Counted from the stretch's first letter, positions 49,268-58,471 are shown. The stretch is DNA of 64,000 nucleotides from Bacteroidales bacterium UBA4070 (GCA_002383485.1 DFYY01000012.1:111033-175032), one strand, 5' to 3'. Numbers and translations: made by a program. The notes: a model not told the origin generated them from the sequence alone.

Positions 49268-50182
49268 TCAAATCCTATTTATAATACCGGTAATTCTGCT
49301 TACAGAATCAAAATCTTTTTCAACAAGGAATTTTTCAATTCCATTGACAACCCGGACAGCAGTATCCGGTTGAATGAAGGAGGCAGTTCCCACCTGCACG
49401 GCAGAAGCGCCGGCCATTATGAACTCGAGTGCATCATCGGCATTCATAATCCCTCCCAGCCCGATAACGGGAATAGCGACAGCCCTGGCTGCCTGCCATA
49501 CCATCCTCAGTGCCACCGGTTTGATGGCGGGGCCCGACAGACCTCCGGTTATCGTGGAGAGTTTCGGTTTCATTGTTTTTACATCGATGGCCATCCCGAG
49601 GAGTGTATTCACAAGAGATATCGCCTCCGCCCCCTCTTCTTCAGAAATACGTGCGAATTCCGTAATGTCTGTCACGTTCGGAGAGAGCTTGACAATGAGT
49701 GTCTTGCTGTATGCCTTGCGGACTGCCGAGATTACTTCCCTGGCGGAGGATGGGTTTGTGCCGAAGATCATGCCTCCCCTCTTGACATTGGGACAGGAAA
49801 TATTCAGCTCTATCGCCGGGATTGCCTGAAGGCGGTCGAGGCGACGGGAGAGTTCAACGTATTCTTCAATAGTATTGCCGTTGACATTGACAATTACATG
49901 CGTGTCATATTCAGCAAGACGGGGATAAATGTTCTTTTCGAAATAATCTATTCCCTTATTCTGGAGGCCCACGGCGTTGAGCATCCCGGCTGCTGTCTCT
50001 GCCATCCGCGGATAAGGATTTCCCTCACGCCATTCCAGGGTGGTTCCCTTGACTATGATGGCTCCCAGTGCGGATAGATCCATGAAATCTTCAAGTTCCG
50101 AACCGTAACCGCATGTTCCGGAGGCGAGCATAACCGGATTTCGCAGCTCCAATGACCCTATCTTTATCCTGAGGTCTGCCAT
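49268..50182 (-). CDS. pyrD: Dihydroorotate dehydrogenase, catalytic subunit (class 1B)
   Basis: 304 residues. FMN enzyme oxidising dihydroorotate to orotate in pyrimidine synthesis. NPVMLASGTCGYGSE, VNVNGNTIEEYV, catalytic Cys in LNISCPNVKRGG, GLSGPAIKPVALRMV, and the phosphate site IPVIGLGGIMNADDALEFIMAGA. A Cys base and the adjacent pyrK make it class 1B, NAD-linked. Its start lies inside the end of pyrK (19-base overlap), so the two are coupled. Confidence 0.95.
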   Translation of the reverse strand: MADLRIKIGSLELRNPVMLASGTCGYGSELEDFMDLSALGAIIVKGTTLEWREGNPYPRMAETAAGMLNAVGLQNKGIDYFEKNIYPRLAEYDTHVIVNVNGNTIEEYVELSRRLDRLQAIPAIELNISCPNVKRGGMIFGTNPSSAREVISAVRKAYSKTLIVKLSPNVTDITEFARISEEEGAEAISLVNTLLGMAIDVKTMKPKLSTITGGLSGPAIKPVALRMVWQAARAVAIPVIGLGGIMNADDALEFIMAGASAVQVGTASFIQPDTAVRVVNGIEKFLVEKDFDSVSRITGIINRI

Positions 50183-50943
50183 TTCAGATCGTTTATGTTA
50201 AATACCGGGCCGTCAGTGCAGGAGGAAAGGTTCCCGGAAGTTGTTGGCACAGTGCAGCAGAGACATATCCCCATCCCGCATGCCATGAGGTTTTCAAGTG
50301 AGACCTCACAAAAAATCTCTCTCTGCCTGCAGAGGGCTGCTACTGCCTTCATCATCGGCTCCGGACCGCAGCTGTATACTTTGTCCCACTTGTCGCCCCT
50401 GAATGCAGGGATGTCAGTCACAAATCCCCTGTGGCCTTCCGAGCCGTCCTCCGTGGAGAGCCATACAGGGCCCAGGGCGCTGAACTCCTCATAGCTGAGA
50501 ATCCTCGACCGGTTGCGAAAACCGAGCGCAAAGTGAGGCTGTACGCCTGATTCCTTGATCTTCCTGCCGAGATAGAGAAGCGGTGCCATACCGCATCCGC
50601 CTCCCGTGAGAAGGACTTTCTCGCCTGTTACAGGAAGGGTAAACGAATTGCCAAGCGGGTATAACAGGTTAATAGTCTCTCCCGGTACAAGTCTCGAGAG
50701 TCGTTCAGTTCCCGGACCCGCTATCTGGACCAGTAACGAGAGTGTATTTGTTTTGTAGTCGACATCATGAACCGACAGCGGGCGGCGGAGGAATGTGGAA
50801 GGGCTGTCTGTCACCAGGGCCTGCACGAACTGTCCCGGCTTTATTTCCGGCAATCCCCCGCCCGAGCGGACTTTTAACACAAAAAAGCTGTCAGTCAGCT
50901 TTTTATTTTCGGTAACCGTTAGATATTCGACCCGCTTTTTCAT
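50164..50943 (-). CDS. pyrK: Dihydroorotate dehydrogenase electron transfer subunit
   Basis: 259 residues from ATG 50943; ten more in-frame residues upstream look non-coding. FAD domain (RRPLSVHDVD, FTLPVTGEKVLLTGGGCGMAPLLYL) and a C-terminal 2Fe-2S site with Cys residues in MACGMGICLCC and SSCTDGPVF. It passes electrons from PyrD to NAD. Upstream partner and overlapping neighbour of pyrD. Confidence 0.93.
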   Translation of the reverse strand: MKKRVEYLTVTENKKLTDSFFVLKVRSGGGLPEIKPGQFVQALVTDSPSTFLRRPLSVHDVDYKTNTLSLLVQIAGPGTERLSRLVPGETINLLYPLGNSFTLPVTGEKVLLTGGGCGMAPLLYLGRKIKESGVQPHFALGFRNRSRILSYEEFSALGPVWLSTEDGSEGHRGFVTDIPAFRGDKWDKVYSCGPEPMMKAVAALCRQREIFCEVSLENLMACGMGICLCCTVPTTSGNLSSCTDGPVFNINDLKWQTSG

Positions 50944-50988
50944 CAGGAACCCTTTGCCTGCAAAAATAGACAATTTGGGGATACGGCG

Positions 50989-51432
50989 TCAGGATGGTGT
51001 GTATTCAGTAAATGATTTGTCGGAATAGAACATTACTATCCGTGTCAGTCGCCTGGCAGAGGTTTCGGAATCCAACCCGGTTTTCGGTCTCCCCGCTAAT
51101 GGCATTTCCCTGCTCTCCTGAGCATCCGGTAAATCCGGCAGTATACCGGGCGGATCAGGTATTGTTTCTCTGTCAGACAAGCCCTGAGGCATCTCTGTAT
51201 CAAACAGGGAGGGCTGGGATGCATACCTGTACATTGAGCCTCTGCCAAACAACAGCCATTCAGCTGAAAGCGCCGGATATTTATGCAGCATCTTGATTAC
51301 GAAATCGAGGCTGGGATTGTTTCTTCCCGAGAGTATATGAGAGATTCCTGACGGTTGAACTCCTATTTCCTCGGCAAATTGAGCATAACTCTTGTTCTCG
51401 TTCTGTAAAAACGCCTGTATTCTTTCTTTCAT
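50989..51432 (-). CDS. XRE family helix-turn-helix regulator
   Basis: 147 residues. The HTH occupies residues 1-65 (MKERIQAFLQNENKSYAQFAEEIGVQPSGISHIL, GRNNPSLDFVIKMLHKYP), then LSAEWLLFGRGSMYR, a common Bacteroidota form, and a polar, probably unstructured tail. Three TTACANNTGTAA palindromes at 51449-51507 lie right upstream, one over its -7 element, so it is probably autoregulated. Lies 45 bases before pyrK; whether it controls pyrimidine genes is open. Confidence 0.85.
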   Translation of the reverse strand: MKERIQAFLQNENKSYAQFAEEIGVQPSGISHILSGRNNPSLDFVIKMLHKYPALSAEWLLFGRGSMYRYASQPSLFDTEMPQGLSDRETIPDPPGILPDLPDAQESREMPLAGRPKTGLDSETSARRLTRIVMFYSDKSFTEYTPS

Positions 51433-51448
51433 ATTACTTAAATCAGTC

Positions 51449-51507
51449 TTACAAATGTAATGACAATGTTGTTTACATATGTAATGTTATTTTATGTACA
51501 TTTGTAA
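51449..51507. promoter_or_regulatory. Three palindromic operator-like sites upstream of the XRE gene
   Basis: TTACAAATGTAA (51449-51460), TTACATATGTAA (51473-51484) and GTACATTTGTAA (51496-51507, one mismatch). Start-to-start spacing is 24 and 23 bp. The first contains TACATTTG on the minus strand, the -7 element of the XRE gene. Confidence 0.75.
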
Positions 51508-51791
51508 TCGATCTGACAAGTAGTCCTGAAATATGGCGTACCATTACCTGAAAATGTACCTGATTTATTGCATAATTATCAGTATCATTACTTCAGTTTA
51601 GAACCTATTATTTACTGATTAAGTGTTATTTAAGTCTAATAAATCAATAATTTCTAATCAAACCTGCACGTTAACTGGTCCGGAATATCAATCCTTAATG
51701 CAGATTAATTACATAAAACATTGATAAATAAGACTATATAAAGATTCATTTCGCTTGTCAATTAAATATTACATTGATAACCGTTCGTTAT
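51508..51791. other. AT-rich gene-free stretch between operator clusters
   Basis: No convincing ORF. A 14-base match to half of the S24 operator (AATTTCTAATCAAA, 51649-51662) is present but without its inverted partner, so it may be chance. Part of a 660-bp gap between the XRE regulator and the symporter. Confidence 0.5.
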
Positions 51792-51849
51792 TTACATTTG
51801 TAATTACAAAGTGCAATTCTTTCTCTTTTCAATGCGTTTACATCTGTAA
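51792..51849. promoter_or_regulatory. Two further TTACANNTGTAA sites
   Basis: TTACATTTGTAA (51792-51803) and TTACATCTGTAA (51838-51849), 46 bp apart, i.e. twice the 23-bp spacing of the first cluster. They lie on the symporter side of the gap. The first also spells TACATTTG, a -7 element, on the plus strand. Confidence 0.7.
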
Positions 51850-52092
51850 TCGGGAGGTCTCGTGTGTTGTATTGATTGGATTGACCCGGAGCTGGTAGGT
51901 AATTCTTCCCTCCTTTTTCGTTAAGTCGCTGAGAATTGATTTTTTTTCTCCGGGCCAGGCCTTCTATTGAATTATTGAAATCTGGAAACATAATTTAAAA
52001 CATCTTTTCCGGAGTAATCTTTTGATTATCTTCATCCGCTTGAAGTATTACCCACATTTATTTTCACTGAAAATCGGGATAAAAGCAGACTT

Positions 52093-53328
52093 ATGGTAAA
52101 AGGCAGATTCTCTTTGGCCATGCACTGGCAGATACTGATCATGCTGGCGCTTGGTGGTTTGTTCGGTTACTTCTTCCCCCACCTTACGAAATACACAAAC
52201 TGGATTGGAGAGGTATTTCTCCGGGGACTGAACATGGTTATCGTGCCGCTGATATTCTGTTCAATAATGACAGGTGTGGCCAGTGTCGGAACTGCAGAAA
52301 ACCTCGGACGACTAGGATTGAAGACGATGGGCTATTATGTCCTTTCCACCCTGATTGCCATTCTTACAGGATTTCTTTTTGTACAGCTTATAAAGCCAGG
52401 CGTCGGAGCTGACCTCGGGCTGCAGGTACCACTGGAGGATATATCGGTGGGTAAGGAAAGTTTCGGGCAGACACTGATCAACATTGTGCCTACCAACATT
52501 ATAAAGGCGATGTCAGAGGCTCACATGCTCTCCATAATCTTTTTTGCCATACTGGCGGGATTCTTCGTCACCCGTGTTGGTGAGAAGTCCCGGGTTCTGC
52601 TGGTTGATGTGGTCAATGCCATTCTCGACGTGATCATGAAGATCACTCTCTTTGTAATCAAGTTCACTCCCTTTGGAGTATTCAGCATAATCGCGAAGGT
52701 GCTTTCACAGCAGATAAACAGCGGTAACCAGGTCGGAGAGATAATAAGCAGCATGGGAATTTACTTCCTGACTGTGGTACTGGGTCTGACGGTACAGGGA
52801 TTCGTTACCCTGCCGCTACTGGTGAAGCTCCTGGGCGGGGTCAACCCGATCAAGCACATGAAGAACATGTCCACCGTTATTCTCACGGCATTCTCCACTT
52901 CCTCGTCAAATGCCACCCTGCCACTTACCATGGAGACTGTCGAGACAAAGAACGGTGTTTCGAATAAGATAGCAAGCTTCACGCTACCCCTGGGGGCGAC
53001 GATCAATATGAACGGAACGGCCCTTTACGAATGTGTGGCAGTAATATTCATCGCACAGGCATACGGGATCGATCTTACCATTGGCCAGCAACTGATAGTG
53101 ATATTCACTGCTTTGCTTGCAGCCATTGGATCTGCCGGGATACCCATGGCCGGACTGGTAATGATGGCAGTCGTGCTGAATGCCGTCGGACTGCCACTGG
53201 AAGGCATAGGACTTATCCTGGCTGTTGACCGTATCCTCGACATGTTCCGCACCGCTATCAACGTATACGGTGATACATGCGGTGCAGTGATAATTGCCAA
53301 GTCGGAAAAGGAGGAACTACTTGTATAG
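52093..53328 (+). CDS. Dicarboxylate/amino acid:cation symporter (DAACS family)
   Basis: 411 residues, GltP/DctA-like. Eight membrane helices and two re-entrant loops: the serine-rich loop TAFSTSSSNATLPLTME, the cation/substrate motif TINMNGTALYE, AAIGSAGIPMAG, and the substrate-binding DRILDMFRTAINVYGD. The Asp/Arg pattern in the last helix suits glutamate, aspartate or C4-dicarboxylates, driven by sodium or protons. Single gene, 590 bp downstream of the XRE start codon with the operator-rich gap between. Confidence 0.93.
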   Translation: MVKGRFSLAMHWQILIMLALGGLFGYFFPHLTKYTNWIGEVFLRGLNMVIVPLIFCSIMTGVASVGTAENLGRLGLKTMGYYVLSTLIAILTGFLFVQLIKPGVGADLGLQVPLEDISVGKESFGQTLINIVPTNIIKAMSEAHMLSIIFFAILAGFFVTRVGEKSRVLLVDVVNAILDVIMKITLFVIKFTPFGVFSIIAKVLSQQINSGNQVGEIISSMGIYFLTVVLGLTVQGFVTLPLLVKLLGGVNPIKHMKNMSTVILTAFSTSSSNATLPLTMETVETKNGVSNKIASFTLPLGATINMNGTALYECVAVIFIAQAYGIDLTIGQQLIVIFTALLAAIGSAGIPMAGLVMMAVVLNAVGLPLEGIGLILAVDRILDMFRTAINVYGDTCGAVIIAKSEKEELLV

Positions 53329-53476
53329 GCAATAGGCACCAGGCAGTTGGCAGTAGTGTTGGCAATGATATATAGCCGGTAAACCTGTTAATTATTTAGC
53401 AGACGCACATCATAAAAAAGGGGCTCCGTCCGGGAACCCCTTTTCACAATTGCCTATTGCCTGCTGCCTGGTGCCT
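53328..53476 (+). repeat. Inverted GGCA-word tracts around a terminator
   Basis: AGGCACCAGGCAG (53334-53346) and CTGCCTGGTGCCT (53464-53476) are exact inverted copies, each inside runs of AGGCAATAG/TTGCCTA words. They flank the terminator at 53414-53444 and would form a long cruciform. Confidence 0.6.
53414..53444. terminator. Bidirectional terminator between symporter and slyD
   Basis: AAAAGGGG (53416-53423) pairs with CCCCTTTT (53437-53444), inner CTCC/GGGA partly paired, between convergent genes. Confidence 0.75.
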
Positions 53477-53485
53477 GTAATAATC

Positions 53486-54022
53486 TCATTCACAGTTGCC
53501 GCCGCAGCCGCTGCTCTTGCTGCCGCAGGTTGAGCATCCGCCTGACGACGGTCCCATCAGCTCCTCAGGGGTGGCCTCACGGACACCCACAACCTTGCCG
53601 GTAAAGTGCAGATCGGTTCCTGCCAGTGGATGATTGAAATCCATCTTTACGAAAGCGTCGCCAATCTCCACGACCATACCGTTCATCCTGTTACCCTGTG
53701 AATCCATCATCGGTACCGTGTTGCCGACATAGCATATCTCACTTCTCAGAACACCTTCATCCTCAAAGATATTACTCGGTAGGCTGATTACCATTTCTTC
53801 GCGGACATCTCCGTAAGCATCTGCCGCCAGCAGACTGAAATCAAAGGCAGCACCCTCTTCCAATCCTTCGATGTTTGCCTCAAAGGCAGGAAGCAGGCGG
53901 CCTGCACCAAATACAAAACCCATTGGAGATGTCTCCTCTACTGTCTCTATAACCCTGCCGTCCCTGTCGCTCTCATGAAGTGTATAAGCCAGTGAGGCAA
54001 ACCTGTTGTTCTCAACTTTCAT
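53486..54022 (-). CDS. slyD: FKBP-type peptidyl-prolyl isomerase, SlyD-like
   Basis: 178 residues. FKBP domain with IF insert in the SlyD layout: LAYTLHESDRDGRVIETVEETSP, MGFVFGAGRLLPAFEANIEGLEEG, DAYGDVREEMVI, then FNHPLAGTDLHFTGKVVGVREAT. The Cys-rich tail (GGCSTCGSKSSGCGGNC) can bind nickel or other metals. Cytoplasmic folding helper and metallochaperone. Confidence 0.93.
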   Translation of the reverse strand: MKVENNRFASLAYTLHESDRDGRVIETVEETSPMGFVFGAGRLLPAFEANIEGLEEGAAFDFSLLAADAYGDVREEMVISLPSNIFEDEGVLRSEICYVGNTVPMMDSQGNRMNGMVVEIGDAFVKMDFNHPLAGTDLHFTGKVVGVREATPEELMGPSSGGCSTCGSKSSGCGGNCE

Positions 54023-54062
54023 AACTATATAATTTTATTGTTATTATGATATTTCATATGAA

Positions 54063-54629
54063 TTAAAAATAGAACTCGATCCGGATCTCCGGAGTATCAT
54101 ACAATCCGTATTCATTTCCGGTAATGCTCCAGAGGAAAGTGATGTTCATGCTGGATTTCCTGCCAGTCGGCTGAGAGATCCCGGCCCCTGCCAGGAAGCT
54201 TCCGTAATACACACGTCCGGAATTTTCGGGAGCAGTCGTGAAAAATGACCTTTCGAGGCTGAGAGCCTCATACTCGCCGTGAACGAAGATCCCCGAGTTC
54301 CAGCCTATAGGGATGATGTTGTTAAGGTCCTGTATCAGAGTCATCTGAAGCATGGCACGTCCGCCATAGATGGAGGTTCTGCCATATGGATCCCTGTAGT
54401 ACTGAAATGACGGTCCCGCCCCTACGGCAAGTCGCGGCAGGAGCCATACCCCGGCCAGCGGGGCAACCTCGATATTTGTAACTGTTCCGAACTGAAGTCC
54501 GAAGGATCCGCCAAAAAAGAGTCGTTGCTTCAGCGGAGGGTTCTTCTGAGGCTTTTTTGTCTCAGGAACCTGCCCTGCAGCGGAGGCAAATATCACCAGT
54601 AACAACGTAATTGACAGGATCTTCTTCAT
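54063..54629 (-). CDS. Outer membrane beta-barrel-like protein
   Basis: 188 residues from ATG 54629, where a signal peptide begins (MKKILSITLLLVIFASAAGQ). After a Lys/Pro-rich linker come alternating amphipathic strands rich in aromatic residues (FFGGSFGLQFGTVTNIEVAPLAG, AVGAGPSFQYYRD, GIFVHGEYEALSL, VYYGSFLAGAGIS) and the terminal IRIEFYF, a classic barrel ending with a final Phe. Small barrel of about eight strands; function unknown. Divergent from an SDR gene. Confidence 0.8.
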   Translation of the reverse strand: MKKILSITLLLVIFASAAGQVPETKKPQKNPPLKQRLFFGGSFGLQFGTVTNIEVAPLAGVWLLPRLAVGAGPSFQYYRDPYGRTSIYGGRAMLQMTLIQDLNNIIPIGWNSGIFVHGEYEALSLERSFFTTAPENSGRVYYGSFLAGAGISQPTGRKSSMNITFLWSITGNEYGLYDTPEIRIEFYF

Positions 54630-54738
54630 TTGATGCAGTAACCTCATTTAGAGGCTACAAATAAAATCAAAAAAACGTACATTTACAGTAACTGAAGCTG
54701 ATTTAAACACTTTTCTGTTATAAAATACTGATAATAAG

Positions 54739-55434
54739 ATGAATATAGTAATAACCGGGGCATCGTCAGGCATAGGTCGCGAGGTGGCTCTACGGCTCTC
54801 GGAAGAACCAGGAAACAGGATTTATGCGCTCGCCCGCGGCAGAAAGCTGCTAGAAAGCCTCTCCAAAGCCGCCAGTCATGAAAACATCATCGTCATTCCC
54901 GTAGACTTAACTTCCGGACGATCATCCCTCAGTGAGCTCAAAAAGAGGCTAAGCGAAGAAGCAGCGAGTGTAAAAATTCTGATAAATAATGCCGGTCACC
55001 TGGTGAACAAGCCTTTCGAAGAACACACCGATGAGGATATTGCAACCTCAGTAGCAGTAAACTTCACATCGGCCGCTATGATCACGGCTGAGCTGTTGCC
55101 ACTGATGAAGCGTGGCGCTCATGTGGTTAATATAGGAAGCATGGGAGGATACCAGGGAAGCATGAAGTTTCCCGGACTGTCATTGTACAGCGCCACAAAG
55201 GGAGCGCTGGCAGTGCTGACAGAGTGCCTGGCAACTGAATACGCGGAAAGGGGTATCTCATTCAACTGTCTTTGCCCGGGAGCAGTGCAGACAGAGATGT
55301 TCTCCAGGGCCTTTCCCGGATTTACAGCACCGGTTTCACCAAAGGATATGGCGCATTTCATTGCCGATTTTGCCGTCAACGGCAACAAATTCTTCAACGG
55401 TAAGATATTGCCGGTGGCAGTTTCTGTGCCTTAG
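54739..55434 (+). CDS. SDR family oxidoreductase
   Basis: 231 residues. VITGASSGIGREVALRLS, ALARGRKLLESL, NNAGH, catalytic Ser in NIGSMGGYQG and YSATKGALAVLTECLA. The C-terminus (MAHFIADFAVNGNKFFNGKILPVAVSVP) closes the dimer interface. Substrate unknown. Monocistronic, followed by a REP-like palindrome. Confidence 0.88.
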   Translation: MNIVITGASSGIGREVALRLSEEPGNRIYALARGRKLLESLSKAASHENIIVIPVDLTSGRSSLSELKKRLSEEAASVKILINNAGHLVNKPFEEHTDEDIATSVAVNFTSAAMITAELLPLMKRGAHVVNIGSMGGYQGSMKFPGLSLYSATKGALAVLTECLATEYAERGISFNCLCPGAVQTEMFSRAFPGFTAPVSPKDMAHFIADFAVNGNKFFNGKILPVAVSVP

Positions 55435-55450
55435 GGAGGCAATAGAGGGC

Positions 55451-55489
55451 CGAGCGTGAAAAAATGACCCGGTGGGTCATTTTAGCGAA
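55451..55489 (-). repeat. REP-like palindrome, copy 2 (inverted)
   Basis: AATGACCC-GGT-GGGTCATT (55463-55481) with CGAGCGT before and AGCGAA after, the reverse complement layout of 48443-48482. Confidence 0.65.
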
Positions 55490-55549
55490 AGAGCCAGGTT
55501 GCAGGGAGGGCTAATGGCAAATGCTGTCTGAAGGCTTATGGATGGATGT

Positions 55550-56629
55550 CTAGCCTAAATATTCCCGGACAGCTATGCGACCTGAAATTGCCATGTATCC
55601 ATTGAACGCCAGTGCCTTGAGTTCATCCTCGCCCGGATAGACGAAGACCGGCGCCAGGTGGCTGACCATGCGTTTTATACTCTCAACATGGGTAGTGTCA
55701 TATGCCAGTCCGCCGGTAAGTATGATGCAATCAACAGCACCGGCAAGGACAGCTGACATTGCTCCTATCTCCTTGGCTACCTGGTAACTGCAGCCATGGA
55801 GAACAAGTGCAGCAAAGTCGTCTCCCTCCTCCGCTCGTTTGGAAGCCTCCATATGGCTGTTCATCCCGAGGTAAGCAACGATACCACCCTTACCTGCCAG
55901 CATAGCCTTCATTTCAGATGCCTGATAGCTGCCGCTGAAGCAAAGCTCAGCCAGCTGCCATGCAGGCAATCCGCCACTGCGCTCAGGAGCATAGGGACCG
56001 TCGCCGTTCAGTGCATTGTTCACATCCACTACCCTGCCGCGACGGTGCGCACCGACACTTATGCCTCCACCCATGTGCGCAACAATCAGGTTGAGATCTT
56101 CATATTCCTTACCCACGGAGGCGGCATAAATCCTTGCAACGGCCTTCTGGTTCAGGGCATGGAAGATTGATCTCCTGCTTATAAGAGGATGCCCCGACAG
56201 CCTGGCAACCGGCTCAAGCTCATCAACCACCACGGGATCAACTATATACGCCTTGACATCTGCCAGAGGGGCAACAATCATGTCGGCCAGCAACGCCCCA
56301 AGGTTGCTGGCATGCTCACCGTTGACTGCCTCTGAGAGATGCTTCTTCATGAGGTCGTTGACCTCGTAAATGCCTGATTCAATGGGATTCACAAGGCCTC
56401 CCCTGCCAACCACTGCAGCAACCGACTGCAAATCAATCCCCGCAGCAGCAAGGGCTTCCATTATCACACGGTGCCTGAACAACAACTGGTCTGTCATTCT
56501 GCTGAAACCCTCAATATCCCGGGTGTCATGTCTGAGGGTCTTTTCAAGAACTTGTTCAGTACCGTCATAAACGGCAAACTTTGTGCTGGTGGATCCCGGA
56601 TTAATAGCCAGTATAAGTTTCTTCGACAT
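55550..56629 (-). CDS. buk: Butyrate kinase
   Basis: 359 residues from ATG 56629. Acetokinase family of the butyrate/branched-chain type: LAINPGSTSTKFAVYDG, GRGGLVNPIESGIYEVND, ASVGKEYEDLNLIVAHMGGGISVGAHRRGRV, and the adenosine site ILTGGLAYDTTHVESIKRMV. Converts butyryl (or isobutyryl, isovaleryl) phosphate and ADP to acid and ATP. Last gene of the five-gene acid-forming operon, 5 bases after the second ptb-like gene. Confidence 0.94.
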   Translation of the reverse strand: MSKKLILAINPGSTSTKFAVYDGTEQVLEKTLRHDTRDIEGFSRMTDQLLFRHRVIMEALAAAGIDLQSVAAVVGRGGLVNPIESGIYEVNDLMKKHLSEAVNGEHASNLGALLADMIVAPLADVKAYIVDPVVVDELEPVARLSGHPLISRRSIFHALNQKAVARIYAASVGKEYEDLNLIVAHMGGGISVGAHRRGRVVDVNNALNGDGPYAPERSGGLPAWQLAELCFSGSYQASEMKAMLAGKGGIVAYLGMNSHMEASKRAEEGDDFAALVLHGCSYQVAKEIGAMSAVLAGAVDCIILTGGLAYDTTHVESIKRMVSHLAPVFVYPGEDELKALAFNGYMAISGRIAVREYLG

Positions 56630-56634
56630 AGGAT

Positions 56635-57549
56635 TTAGTTTTTTTGTGATGCCATCAGGCATGACAGAGCAACACAGTAATATTTAGAAAGTTCGCTTTC
56701 GCTCCGCGACATAAGGACAACAGGCCGGGAGGTGCCGCAAATCATCCCTGCAAGCTCTCCTCCGGCGAAAAGCATCAGTCCCTTGTAGAAGGGATTGCAG
56801 GCTTCCAGTGACGGGAAGAGCAGGATGTCGGCATCGCCGGCAACCGGTGTATCCACACCCTTGATCTTCACGCTTGCCGGGTCACACGCCAAAAACAGGT
56901 CCAGCGGACCGTCCATCACGCAGTCGGCAATCTCACCTCTCTCCGCCATCCTGCGCATCTCAGCATAATGGAGAGTGTTCGGGAACCGTTCGTTCACCTT
57001 TTCAGAGGCCCCGATGAGCGCTATCCGGGGTTTTTCAATTCCGAAGCTGCGGGCCATATCGATTGCATAACGGGCCATTGCAACCTTCTGATCAAGATCC
57101 GGGAAGGGAAGAACTGCCGTATCGGTGATAAACAGCAGTTTATGATAGGCAGGTACTTCAACGGCGCACACATAGCTCATCACGGACCCGGGAGGCAGCA
57201 ACCCCTTCTCCTTGTCCAGTACCGCCCTCAGAAACTTATCAGTGCCTACGAGTCCCTTCATCACTATATCCGCCTCCCTGGAGCGGGTCATGGCAACGGC
57301 CATCTCAGCAGCACTCTTTTCGTCGGCTGCCGAAACAATGGTGAACAGCCCGGGATCATTGCCGGTTTCGGCGCATGTAGCCAGGATTGATTCGGGATTA
57401 CCGATCATGATCGCCTCCGCAAAGCCTTCTTTTACAGCACGTTGAAGTGATCCGACAGTATTCGGATCCTGGGCCCAGGCAACGGCAATTCTCTGTTTTT
57501 TCCCTGACAACCGTACGGTGTCAGCCATCTGCCTGAGGCTGGTGATCAT
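56635..57549 (-). CDS. Phosphate butyryltransferase-like protein, paralogue 2
   Basis: 304 residues from ATG 57549, one base after the stop of the preceding paralogue. Phosphotransacylase fold: QRIAVAWAQDPNTVGSLQRAVKEGFAEAIMIGNP, MKGLVGTDKFLRAVLDKEKGLLPPGS, FPDLDQKVAMARYAIDMARSFGIEKPRIALIGASEKV, and the end VLMSRSESELSKYYCVALSCLMA. Shares the overall pattern of the next gene but is clearly diverged, suggesting a different acyl-CoA preference or a heteromeric enzyme. Context fits butyryl or branched acyl-CoA to acyl phosphate. Confidence 0.85.
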   Translation of the reverse strand: MITSLRQMADTVRLSGKKQRIAVAWAQDPNTVGSLQRAVKEGFAEAIMIGNPESILATCAETGNDPGLFTIVSAADEKSAAEMAVAMTRSREADIVMKGLVGTDKFLRAVLDKEKGLLPPGSVMSYVCAVEVPAYHKLLFITDTAVLPFPDLDQKVAMARYAIDMARSFGIEKPRIALIGASEKVNERFPNTLHYAEMRRMAERGEIADCVMDGPLDLFLACDPASVKIKGVDTPVAGDADILLFPSLEACNPFYKGLMLFAGGELAGMICGTSRPVVLMSRSESELSKYYCVALSCLMASQKN

Positions 57550-57550
57550 A

Positions 57551-58459
57551 TCAATCCTGTCTTGAGATTGCTGCAGCAAGCACGATGCTGTAATACTTGG
57601 CCTGGTCAGAGTCGCTCCGCGAGGTGAGCACTATCGGAGCCGTAGCGCCGAGGATCACTGCGGCTACACCTGCATGCGCAAAGAATACAAGCGATTTGTA
57701 GAGCACGTTGCCAACTTCGATATCAGGCATAATCAGCAGGTCGGTATCACCGGCAACATCACTCCGGATTCCCTTGTGAGTGGCGCTCTCGAGGCTGATG
57801 GCATTGTCAAAGGCCAGCGGTCCGTCAATGATACAGTGTCTTATCTGGTCTCGCTGGTTCATCTTCGATAGAAGGGCAGCATCAAGAGTTGCCTGCATGT
57901 TTTCACTGACCATCTCCACAGCCCCCAGCACAGCCACTTTCGGCATCTCAATGCCCAGTTTGTTGAGGCAGGCCACCGAGTTATTGACTATCGAGATCTT
58001 ATCCTGCAGGTTTGGGGCAATGTTCATGGCCACATCTGTAACGGCTATCAGCTTGTGATAGGCCTCCACCTCGAAGATCGCAAAGTGCGACAGCAGGGCT
58101 CCCGAGCGCAGTCCCCACTCCTTGTTCAGCACTCCCTTAAGGAGCGATGAAGTCCCTACCTTGCCCTTCATGAGTATGTCTGCCTGGTTGCTGCGCACCA
58201 TCCTTACCGCAATCTCAACAGCCATCTCCGTGTCCGGCTCGTGAACCACCCTGACTCCGGTCAGGTCAAGGTTGTTCTCCGTGGCAATCTTCTGTATTGC
58301 CTCCCTGTCACCAACGAGTATCGGTTCTATGAACCCGTCGCGGGCGGCCATGAGTACCGAGGTGAGAGAATTGTGATCCTGTGCCGCGGCAAGTGCCAGC
58401 CTCCTGGCGGGCTTGTCAACGAGCAACTGTTTGAGTTCAGACAGGTGCTTAAATGTCAT
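57551..58459 (-). CDS. ptb: Phosphate butyryltransferase, paralogue 1
   Basis: 302 residues. Phosphotransbutyrylase pattern: RRLALAAAQDHNSLTSVLMAARDG, MKGKVGTSSLLKGVLNKEWGLRSG, IAPNLQDKISIVNNSVACLNKLGIEMPKVAVLGAVEMV, and the end APIVLTSRSDSDQAKYYSIVLAA. Converts butyryl-CoA plus phosphate to butyryl phosphate for butyrate kinase. Follows ackA by 12 bases. Confidence 0.9.
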   Translation of the reverse strand: MTFKHLSELKQLLVDKPARRLALAAAQDHNSLTSVLMAARDGFIEPILVGDREAIQKIATENNLDLTGVRVVHEPDTEMAVEIAVRMVRSNQADILMKGKVGTSSLLKGVLNKEWGLRSGALLSHFAIFEVEAYHKLIAVTDVAMNIAPNLQDKISIVNNSVACLNKLGIEMPKVAVLGAVEMVSENMQATLDAALLSKMNQRDQIRHCIIDGPLAFDNAISLESATHKGIRSDVAGDTDLLIMPDIEVGNVLYKSLVFFAHAGVAAVILGATAPIVLTSRSDSDQAKYYSIVLAAAISRQD

Positions 58460-58471
58460 GATATAGAGCGT

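Noticed and set aside
51788..51991. 67-codon minus-strand ORF in the operator-rich gap
   Set aside because: No domain, promoter or neighbour; contains operator-like repeats in its frame.
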